Assembly: GCF_028618695.1 (NCBI RefSeq)
Contig: NZ_JAQIVI010000056.1
Coordinates: 1-18,975 of the forward strand
DNA length: 18,975 nucleotides
Source of the DNA: Natrinema soli
GTDB taxonomy: Archaea; Halobacteriota; Halobacteria; Halobacteriales; Natrialbaceae
Direction: 5' to 3'
The position numbers and the translations under genes are program-made. Of the stretch, positions 7,673 to 14,339 are shown piece by piece. The notes under the pieces are model-generated. The model did not search any database. It saw only the letters and a list, made by a program, of their open reading frames with translations, and had not been told where the DNA came from. The first letter of the stretch is position 1. Each line of letters begins with the position of its first letter.

Positions 7673-8038
7673 CTACCGTCCGCCGGTAGCCGGCTCGTTC
7701 TTCCCCTGTTGCTCGAGGATCTCGACGAGTCGGTCCGCGAACTCGACGGTTCGTCTGGGAAGCCCGTATCGTTCGGTTCCCATATCGTACTCGCGGAGCT
7801 CGGACACCGTTTCTTCGGTGTGGGGCATCGTCGTCACCGTCTCGCGAACGTCTATCTCGAGCACGCCGTCGTCGGTTTCCAGCCACGGCTGCGTCCGCTG
7901 TTTCTGGTCGTACTCGATCGAGTGCGTCTCGTCACCGATCGCGTCGACGACGTCGTCGATCGCACCGATTTCGATCCGGTCGTCCTCGGCAGTGAGGAAG
8001 AGCGTCCCGTCGACGGAATCGGGCTCGTAGCGTGTCAT
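7673..8038 (-). CDS. Small conserved-looking protein of unknown function
   Basis: A 121-residue acidic soluble protein that I do not recognise. The frame extends upstream to 8260, but that part overlaps the end of the ATPase gene out of frame and is Arg/Ser-rich. The ATG at 8038 (MTRYEPDSVDG) has a clear TATA box 27 nt upstream. The first half looks like beta strands carrying acidic turns (GTLFLTAEDDRIEIG, then a segment around QPWLETDDGVLEIDV). The second half is predicted helical (EETVSELREYD, RRTVEFADRLVEILEQQ). No Cys, membrane segment or signal is present. It is convergent with xacA and follows the transporter operon, but probably has its own promoter. It could be a haloarchaea-specific family; no function is proposed. 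Confidence 0.7.
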   Translation of the reverse strand: MTRYEPDSVDGTLFLTAEDDRIEIGAIDDVVDAIGDETHSIEYDQKQRTQPWLETDDGVLEIDVRETVTTMPHTEETVSELREYDMGTERYGLPRRTVEFADRLVEILEQQGKNEPATGGR

Positions 8039-8060
8039 CAGCGGAACGTACAGCCGCTCG

Positions 8061-8069
8061 CATAATAAT
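8061..8069 (-). promoter_or_regulatory. TATA box of the small unknown gene
   Basis: ATTATTATG on the minus strand is centred 27 nt upstream of the ATG at 8038. It decides the start codon and separates this gene from the transporter operon upstream. Confidence 0.5.
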
Positions 8070-8150
8070 AGTGGTGTCGCCGGTCGGGGTACCCTCGAGA
8101 TCCGAGAGGAGTCGATCGATCGCGACCGAACGCGAGGGGAACGGCGCGTC

Positions 8151-10373
8151 TCAGTGCTCCGCGAGCTCTTCGCGCGTCTCGACGGCCCCTTCGAGGGGTT
8201 CGCTGTCCCAGTACTCGTGATTCGGATCCTCGCGGAAGCAGGCGGCTTTCCCGTCCCCATCAGAAACCTCCTGGAGGTCCGGGTGCTCCTCGCGACAGGC
8301 CTCGCGAGCGACGGGACACCGCGTGTGGAACCGACAGCCCGAGGGCGGATCGACCGGGTTCGGAACGTCGACCTCTCTGAGCGGTGGCTCGCTGGCCTCC
8401 ATCGAATCGAGATCGAGATCCGGCGTCGCCCACCGGAGCACTTCGGTGTACGGATGGCGCGGATCGTGGATGAGGCGCTCGGCGGTGCCGATCTCCACGA
8501 TCTCTCCCAGGTACATGACGGCGATTCGGCCGTCGCCGTGCTCGGCGAAGTACCGCGCGTTCGAGAGGTCGTGGGAGATGAAGAGGAACGAGGTTTCGAA
8601 CTCCTCCTGCAGTTCCAACATCAGGTCCATGATCTCGATGCGCAACGAGACGTCGACCGCGCTGATGGCCTCGTCGGCGAGGATCGCGTCCGGATTCATC
8701 AGCAGTGCGCGAGCGAGTGCGACGCGTTGCTTCTCGCCGCCCGAAAGCTGGTGGGGGTACCGATCGAGGAACTCGTCGGCCGGAGCCATGCCGATGCGCT
8801 CGAGCAGAGAGTGCATCCGACTCCGGCGCTCGGTCCGGTTGATGTTCGGATGGGTGTGCCTGAGCGGTTCCGAGAGAATGTCGACGATGCGTCGGTTGGG
8901 GTTGAGCGCACTCCCCGGATCCTGGTGGATGATCTGGAGCGCCGACCGGATATCGTCGTACGGAATCTCGCCGCCGCCCTTTTTCGCCTCCCAGATATCT
9001 TGGCCGCGGTACTCGATCGAGCCGCCGGTCGGCTCTTGGAGGCCGATCATCGTCTTCCCGAGCGTCGTCTTCCCGCAGCCGCTCTCGCCGAGGAGACAGA
9101 CGAGATCCTGTTCTTCGATATCGAGCGAGACGCCGTCGACCGCTCGGACGACGCGGGGGTCTTCGGTGAACCGCTCGAACAGCCCTTGTTCCTCCTCGAA
9201 GTGGACCTCGACGTCGTTGAGCGAGAGGAGCGGCGTCTCGACCGGCTCCTCGTGACGTGTTTTCGCGATCGGTTCCGCCGTCTCGGCGGAAGCGGTGTTC
9301 TCGAAGTCGTCGCTCGTCTTACCGAAGTTGAGCTCGATCTCTTCGCGGGCTTGCTCCCAGTGGTGACACGCCGACCGGTGAGCGGTGTCGTCCCCGTCGA
9401 CCGAGGCTAACGGCGGATCGTCCGTCCGACACTTTTCCGTCGCGAGCGGACACCGCGGTTCGAACCGGCAGCCGGACGGGAGGTTCACCGGAGCGGGGCC
9501 TTCGCCCGGAATCGGCTGCATCTCCGCCAGCGGTGCATCGATGTTCGGCGTCGCGTTCAACAGCTTTCGCGTGTACGGGTGCGCCGAGTTACCGATAATC
9601 TCGTCGCGCGGCCCGATCTCGGCGAACTGGAACGCGTAAATGATCGCCATCCGGTCGGCAAGCGACGCGACCAGCGGCAGGTCGTGGGTGATGAAGACGA
9701 TCGTCAGGTCGTACTCGCTCTGCAAGTCGTCGAGTAACGTCAGAATCGACCGCTGCATCAGCAAGTCGAGCGCGGCCGTCGGCTCGTCCATCACCAGCAC
9801 TTCCGGGTCCAGGACCATACTCAACGCGATCAGGGCCCGCTGTTGCATCCCACCCGAGAGTTCGTGGGGGTACGCGTCGAGGACCCGCTCCGGCTCGAGA
9901 TAGAGGTTCTCGAGGAGTTCGCGGGCGAACTCGAGCCCCTCCGAGACGTTCTTGTCGTGGGCCTTGAGCGTCTCCGTAAAGTGAGCCCCGACCTTCATCG
10001 TCGGATTGAACGAACTCATCGCGCCCTGGAACACCATCGACACCTCTTCCCAGCGGAACTGTCGGAGTTCCTCGTCGTTCAACTCGAGGAGGTCGACCGA
10101 CGAACCGTCCCGCCGGTTGTACGTGATCTGCCCGGAGAGGACGCCGGGATCGGGAATGGCATCGAGCAGTGCGGAGGCGAACATCGACTTGCCGCTCCCG
10201 CTCTCGCCGACGATACCGAGGACTTCGTTCCGCTCGATACTGACGTTGACGTTCTCGAGGACGCGCGTGTTGCCCTCGTTGTAGGTAACGCTCGTGTTTC
10301 GGACCTCGAAGATCGGATCTTCGACGGTCTCCTGTGATACGACTCGATCGCTAGATGTGCTGTCGATAGCCAT
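8151..10373 (-). CDS. Dpp/Opp-type ABC importer, fused tandem ATPase subunit
   Basis: Two complete ATPase domains in one 740-residue chain, equivalent to DppD joined to DppF. Domain 1 has Walker A GESGSGKS (56-63), signature LSGGMQQR (172-179), Walker B VLVMDE (192-197) and switch His230. Domain 2 has GESGCGKT (429-436), LSGGEKQR (543-550), ILADE (564-568) and His601. After each domain comes the oligopeptide-transporter C-terminal module with four Cys (302, 308, 315, 336 and 680, 686, 693, 712). The equivalent Cys in E. coli DppD hold an iron-sulfur cluster, as I recall. A linker of about 40 residues joins the halves. Both sites look catalytically intact. Its ATG overlaps the stop of the upstream permease by one base, so the two are translationally coupled. 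It energises import of the ligand of the binding protein encoded at 12414-14138. Confidence 0.95.
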   Translation of the reverse strand: MAIDSTSSDRVVSQETVEDPIFEVRNTSVTYNEGNTRVLENVNVSIERNEVLGIVGESGSGKSMFASALLDAIPDPGVLSGQITYNRRDGSSVDLLELNDEELRQFRWEEVSMVFQGAMSSFNPTMKVGAHFTETLKAHDKNVSEGLEFARELLENLYLEPERVLDAYPHELSGGMQQRALIALSMVLDPEVLVMDEPTAALDLLMQRSILTLLDDLQSEYDLTIVFITHDLPLVASLADRMAIIYAFQFAEIGPRDEIIGNSAHPYTRKLLNATPNIDAPLAEMQPIPGEGPAPVNLPSGCRFEPRCPLATEKCRTDDPPLASVDGDDTAHRSACHHWEQAREEIELNFGKTSDDFENTASAETAEPIAKTRHEEPVETPLLSLNDVEVHFEEEQGLFERFTEDPRVVRAVDGVSLDIEEQDLVCLLGESGCGKTTLGKTMIGLQEPTGGSIEYRGQDIWEAKKGGGEIPYDDIRSALQIIHQDPGSALNPNRRIVDILSEPLRHTHPNINRTERRSRMHSLLERIGMAPADEFLDRYPHQLSGGEKQRVALARALLMNPDAILADEAISAVDVSLRIEIMDLMLELQEEFETSFLFISHDLSNARYFAEHGDGRIAVMYLGEIVEIGTAERLIHDPRHPYTEVLRWATPDLDLDSMEASEPPLREVDVPNPVDPPSGCRFHTRCPVAREACREEHPDLQEVSDGDGKAACFREDPNHEYWDSEPLEGAVETREELAEH

Positions 10374-11389
10374 TATATCATCTCCGTCGTCGTGTCGGTT
10401 TCCTCCTCCTCGATAGACTCGGATTCTCCGGTGAGACGGGTCCGGACGCGTGGGTTGAAGATCCGGTCCATCCCCTGACTCAGCAGGACGAGCCCGAACG
10501 CCAGCCCGACGATGGCGACGATCGGGACGAGGAGCCAGTGAAAGGCGTCCATCGAGAACAGGCCGCCTTGACGGTACCCGTTATTCAATGTAACGCCCCA
10601 GTTCTGTCCCGTGTAGGGCAACACGCCGATGAAGTACAGACCGACGGACGCGAAGATCGTGTAGCGTGCGGCGAACACGAAGTTGACCATTACGTACGGC
10701 ATGATGTTCGGCAGCACGTCCTTGATGATGATGCGTATCGAACTCGTCCCCATCGTACGGGACGCTTCGATGTAGCTCTCCTCTCGGATCGAGAGGACCT
10801 GTGACCGGATCGAACGACCCAGCCCGGCCCAGTAGTTGACCGTCAGGACGACCCCGAGGAGAAGCGGGTTCTCCGGGCTCAGCGCGATCGCCAGGACGAT
10901 GACGAGCGGGAGCCCCGGAATCGCCATGAAGAAGTCGGAGATGGCCGTGATGACGGTGTCTATCGCGCCGCCCTTGTACCCCGAGACGGTGCCCACTACG
11001 ACTGCGAGAGTGGTCGCCCACACCCCGCCCGCGAGCACCATCAGGAGGATGAACGGCGTCGAGTCGATGATCAGGGCCAGCATATCGACCCCCGAGCGGG
11101 TCGTCCCGAGCGGATACGCCATGTTCTCGAACGGAGTGAGTAACGGCCCGGCCTGATTCGGACTGGCATCGCGCCAGAGCCCGAGCAGGTCGACGACCGC
11201 CATGAGGAGGTAGACGCTCAGGATGACAACCCCGATCCGAGTCCGTCTGTCAGACCATGCGACGGCGGCGGGCACGTAGATCTTCTGCTCGTAGAACTCG
11301 TTCAGTCGGTCGCGGCGACTCATCTCGACGTCTGACGTTTCCGAGCGCCAGTCGATGCCGTCGGCGGCGGTATCGGGTTCAGTACTCAT
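10373..11389 (-). CDS. Dpp/Opp-type ABC importer permease, DppC-like
   Basis: A 338-residue inner permease. A cytoplasmic acidic N-terminus with the OppC-like N-terminal segment precedes a first membrane helix (about IGVVILSVYLLMAVVDLL). The transport domain follows, with five further helices and the ATPase-contact EAA loop (EESYIEASRTMGTSSIRIII...LPN). The ATG at 11389 (MSTEP) overlaps the end of the upstream permease by 11 nt and is preceded by AGGTGA five bases before it, a Shine-Dalgarno match inside the upstream gene. This makes it a better start than the GTG at 11404. In this window most first genes lack such a site, so this one probably uses coupled initiation. It pairs with the DppB-like permease. 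Confidence 0.93.
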   Translation of the reverse strand: MSTEPDTAADGIDWRSETSDVEMSRRDRLNEFYEQKIYVPAAVAWSDRRTRIGVVILSVYLLMAVVDLLGLWRDASPNQAGPLLTPFENMAYPLGTTRSGVDMLALIIDSTPFILLMVLAGGVWATTLAVVVGTVSGYKGGAIDTVITAISDFFMAIPGLPLVIVLAIALSPENPLLLGVVLTVNYWAGLGRSIRSQVLSIREESYIEASRTMGTSSIRIIIKDVLPNIMPYVMVNFVFAARYTIFASVGLYFIGVLPYTGQNWGVTLNNGYRQGGLFSMDAFHWLLVPIVAIVGLAFGLVLLSQGMDRIFNPRVRTRLTGESESIEEEETDTTTEMI

Positions 11390-12377
11390 CTGACTCACCT
11401 GCACTGATACGCGGATCGATCAGCCCGTACGTCAGATCGGCGATGTAGACCCCGACGACGAGCGTGACCGTGATGATCAGGAAGCATCCCATCATCAGTG
11501 GGTAATCGTTCGCATTGACCGCCTCAATCATGCGGTAGCCGAGACCGGGGTACGAGAAAATTTCCTCGAGCACGACGGTCCCCCCGAGCCGGAACCCGAT
11601 TATCAGGATGAACCCCGTATACATCGGGAGGATGGCGTTCTTGGCGACGTACCGAGTGGCGATCCGGCCGTCGGAGAGACCACGCAGTCTGGCGACTTCG
11701 ACGTACTCCTCGCCGAGCACCTGAATGCCGTTCCCGCGCATGTTGAGGGCCGTCGATCCGACCCCGCCGATCGTAAACGCCAGAATCGGGAGCGCAGCGT
11801 GGTAGAGCACGCTCGAGAAGTACTGGAGGGGGAGCGAGGCGTCGAGGCCTCGCTCGACGGCGTTCCCGGTCGGGAACCACCGGAGCTGGAACGCCAGGAA
11901 GAACAGGAGGATCACGGCGAAGATGTAGTAGGGGATCGACATCAGGAGAATCGATCCGCCCGATGCGATCTGATCGAACCGCGAGCCTTCCCAGTACGCC
12001 TGGATCGCGCCGAGCAACACGCCGATGACGAACATGAGTATCGTGGACGTCACGACGAGGAAGACGGTCCAGGGGAGCGCTTCGGCGATCACGTCTATGA
12101 CGGGCTTGTTGAGCGAGATCGACTGGCCCAGATCCAACTGGACGACACCGATCATGTAGTCGATGTACTGTTGCCAGAGCGGTGCGTCAGGTCTGATGTT
12201 CTGCAGTGCCTCGATACGCGCGTCGACCTGATCAGCGGGGACCCCCTGCTGGAGGAGTTCTAGCCGTAACTGCGAGAACGGACCGCCGGGAAGCAGCCGG
12301 ATCAGGCCAAAGCTGAGCGTCGCCACTGCGAGGATAGTCAACGGAATTTGTAACGTCCGTTTAAGGTAATAGTTCAT
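11379..12377 (-). CDS. Dpp/Opp-type ABC importer permease, DppB-like
   Basis: A 332-residue permease with the typical DppB layout. The first helix is near residues 10-30 (PLTILAVATLSFGLIRLLPGGP). A long external segment follows (about 35-95, containing WQQYIDYMIGVVQLDLGQS), then five further helices. The EAA loop is EEYVEVARLRGLSDGRIATRYVAKNA. A conserved segment around PGLGYRMIEAVNANDYPLM precedes the last helix. It follows the binding-protein gene by 36 nt and overlaps the next permease by 11 nt. The family moves peptides, nickel or oligosaccharides; the surrounding GH67, GH3 and GH10 genes argue for a sugar ligand. Confidence 0.94.
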   Translation of the reverse strand: MNYYLKRTLQIPLTILAVATLSFGLIRLLPGGPFSQLRLELLQQGVPADQVDARIEALQNIRPDAPLWQQYIDYMIGVVQLDLGQSISLNKPVIDVIAEALPWTVFLVVTSTILMFVIGVLLGAIQAYWEGSRFDQIASGGSILLMSIPYYIFAVILLFFLAFQLRWFPTGNAVERGLDASLPLQYFSSVLYHAALPILAFTIGGVGSTALNMRGNGIQVLGEEYVEVARLRGLSDGRIATRYVAKNAILPMYTGFILIIGFRLGGTVVLEEIFSYPGLGYRMIEAVNANDYPLMMGCFLIITVTLVVGVYIADLTYGLIDPRISAGESDEY

Positions 12378-12389
12378 TGTAACTAATGA

Positions 12390-12396
12390 TAAAAAT
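12390..12396 (-). terminator. Possible weak termination or processing signal between binding protein and permease
   Basis: The only gap in the transporter operon of more than a base or two holds ATTTTTA on the transcribed strand, just after the binding-protein stop. Archaeal terminators are short T runs. A partial stop here would give more binding protein than permease. Five Ts are few, so the call is weak. Confidence 0.2.
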
Positions 12397-12413
12397 GGAA
12401 TCGTGTGGCTGAC

Positions 12414-14138
12414 TCAACCGTCGTACTGGAGTTCACCCTCGTGGGGCCACCAGAACTGTGGCCACTTGACCTGCCGATTGGGGCTGTCCTCGTCGGCGAT
12501 CGACCACTCGTCGTCAGTCACCCAGGATTGCTCGTGCTTGGACACGAGCCCGAGGAAGGGGAGTTCGATGTGGTTGTGCCACGCCGCCTCCTGGACGTAC
12601 GGCCTTGCCTCCTCGTCGGTCGGTTGCCGTGCGATCTGGTCGACCACATCGAGCGGGGTGAGCGACATCTCTCCGCCGTCTCTGCCGGGAATCGTCTGCT
12701 CGGATTGCGCCTTCTCCCGGTAGTTATGACCGCCGCCGATCTCCTCTTCCCACAGCTGGTAGCGCAGCGGGAAGTACGGGAACGACGATCGCGATCCGCC
12801 GGGCAGCCAGTAGAGGCTCCCCATCGCGAAGTTGCTGTTGGAGTACTGATTGAACCAGTCGTTCGTCGGTCTCGTGCTGACCGAGAAGTCGAAGCCGAAG
12901 TCGTTCAGCTGGTGGACGACGGTCTCGGACATGCTCGTCCAGTCCGTCCATCCCCCGGGAGAGTAGTAGTCCCCGCCGATGGAATCCCCGCTGGAGTCCT
13001 GCCAGGTTCCGCCGTCAAGCGTGTATCCGGCGTCCTCGAGCAACTGGGTCGCCTCGTCGGTCTGACTCTCATCAGCGCCGTAGGTCTCGAAGTCACCCTG
13101 CCAGTCGTCGAGCCAGTACTCTTGGTCCTTGGGTGCGATACCGCAGGGCGACGGCGTCACGAACTTCGACCGCGGACCGGCGTTGTCGACGAGACTCTGT
13201 CGGTTGATGACGTGTGCGACCGCCTGTCGAACCGCTCGCTGTCCGAAGTGAGGATCGTCGTGATTGAACACGATACCGTAGCCCCACTTGGCCGGAATCT
13301 GGACCTCGACGACGTGGTCCGGGAACTGGTCGACGATATCCGGCGGCGCAAACAGGCTCGGAGCGGCGTCGGCGTCCGTCCCCGATATGAGTGCCTGATG
13401 CTGAGCGGTGTTCCCACCGTATCTCTCGATCATGAACGTCTCGATGTTGACGTTGTCGGCGTTGTAGAACTCGGGATTCTGTTCGAACTCGAACGCCTGC
13501 TCGTCCTTGCTCACGAACGAGAACGGCCCACTGGCAACGGGGTCCTCCCACGCCCACTGGAGGAATTCCGACACGTCCTGGTCCAGGAACTGTTCGTGGA
13601 CATCCGCTTTCGTATCGACGAAGAAGTTCGTGAGTTCGAACTTGAGGATCCGCGGGTTCGTCGGCCCGGAGAGTATCAGACGCGCGGTCCTGTCGTCGAC
13701 GATCTCGTAGTCCTCGAGATACCCCCAGAGCGAACTGCCGGACATCTCTGCCAACTCGAGCTGGACGTCGAGATCGTCGGTCGTCCAGTCGTCTCCGTCG
13801 TCCCACTTCAGATCGTCGCGGAACGTCAGCGTCACTTCCTGCTCTTCAACCTGTAAGTCGTCGAGCGCCCCGAGGATAAACTCGTCCTCGCCGAACGAGT
13901 ACTTCAGAAACGGAGCGAATACCGATCGCCCCGCGGGCCAGCGGTAGTTCTGTACGCCCGACGTGTTGAAGTGAAGATCGGCCGGGTTGCCAGTGTACGC
14001 GTTGACGAACGTGCCATCCTCCGATCCACCACCCACGCAGCCAGCGAGCGCGGCCGCCCCTGACGCACCTGCCACCGTTAACATTTTCCGGCGACTGATC
14101 GCATCGCTATAGTCACCGGGACTGCTATCTGTTCCCAT
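12414..14138 (-). CDS. ABC importer extracellular solute-binding lipoprotein (SBP_bac_5 / DppA-OppA family)
   Basis: A 574-residue binding protein. The start has a Tat motif (SRRKML, 15-20), a short Ala/Gly hydrophobic stretch and a lipobox LAGC with Cys34. It should therefore be exported folded and anchored by lipid to the outer face of the membrane. The mature part carries family landmarks: LDDLQVEEQEVTLTFRDDLKWDDG, then a conserved AVRQAVAHVINRQSLV region, and the late QLNDFGFDF segment. Length is normal. It is the first gene of a five-domain importer operon running left. The family is named for peptides, but members also bind xylo- and cello-oligosaccharides. With a divergent GH67 202 nt away, aldouronic acids or xylo-oligosaccharides are the likely ligand (inference). 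A TATA box at -29 and a palindrome precede the start. Confidence 0.93.
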   Translation of the reverse strand: MGTDSSPGDYSDAISRRKMLTVAGASGAAALAGCVGGGSEDGTFVNAYTGNPADLHFNTSGVQNYRWPAGRSVFAPFLKYSFGEDEFILGALDDLQVEEQEVTLTFRDDLKWDDGDDWTTDDLDVQLELAEMSGSSLWGYLEDYEIVDDRTARLILSGPTNPRILKFELTNFFVDTKADVHEQFLDQDVSEFLQWAWEDPVASGPFSFVSKDEQAFEFEQNPEFYNADNVNIETFMIERYGGNTAQHQALISGTDADAAPSLFAPPDIVDQFPDHVVEVQIPAKWGYGIVFNHDDPHFGQRAVRQAVAHVINRQSLVDNAGPRSKFVTPSPCGIAPKDQEYWLDDWQGDFETYGADESQTDEATQLLEDAGYTLDGGTWQDSSGDSIGGDYYSPGGWTDWTSMSETVVHQLNDFGFDFSVSTRPTNDWFNQYSNSNFAMGSLYWLPGGSRSSFPYFPLRYQLWEEEIGGGHNYREKAQSEQTIPGRDGGEMSLTPLDVVDQIARQPTDEEARPYVQEAAWHNHIELPFLGLVSKHEQSWVTDDEWSIADEDSPNRQVKWPQFWWPHEGELQYDG

Positions 14139-14140
14139 AC

Positions 14141-14159
14141 CTGTGAACGATAACCACAG
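14141..14159. promoter_or_regulatory. Palindromic candidate operator at the transporter operon start
   Basis: CTGTG and CACAG flank AACGATAAC as a perfect 5 bp inverted repeat with a 9 nt spacer. It sits between the TATA box and the ATG of the binding-protein gene, over the expected transcription start, as expected for a repressor site. The core ACGATAAC recurs at 3661-3671, and the right half recurs with one change at 3549-3564. Confidence 0.5.
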
Positions 14160-14163
14160 TCAG

Positions 14164-14170
14164 TAATAAA
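14164..14170 (-). promoter_or_regulatory. TATA box of the transporter operon
   Basis: TTTATTA is centred 29 nt upstream of the ATG at 14138, predicting a near-leaderless mRNA beginning around 14141. Confidence 0.55.
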
Positions 14171-14297
14171 CATTGTGATTTGTAGTTGTCACGATTCGGC
14201 TCTGAGAGCGACCTGCGTTGATGCGCGTTTTCGTTCTCTCGGGCGGATGCTGGGAACCTGAAGCGGACGATCCACGACCGGACGAGCGATCGACCAC

Positions 14298-14308
14298 TAT
14301 CGTTTTAC
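14298..14308 (+). promoter_or_regulatory. GH67 promoter region with operator-like TATCGTTTTAC
   Basis: TTTTAC (14303-14308) is the only AT-rich patch upstream of the ATG at 14340, about 35 nt away. It is a weak TATA candidate with a leader of about 10 nt. The overlapping TATCGTTTTAC resembles the reverse strand of the transporter palindrome (TATCGTTCAC). If real, a bound regulator would mask the TATA box. Confidence 0.3.
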
Positions 14309-14339
14309 CGGTCGCCGACGACGATTTGACCGTCTCTCG

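Noticed and set aside
8039..8260. N-terminal extension of the small unknown protein
   Set aside because: It overlaps the ATPase gene end out of frame and is Ser/Arg-rich. A TATA box at 8061-8069 would lie inside it and fits the ATG at 8038.
12405..13856. Long open frame on the plus strand across the binding-protein gene (483 codons)
   Set aside because: It is antisense to a recognised Tat lipoprotein gene, with no recognisable domain and no start signal.
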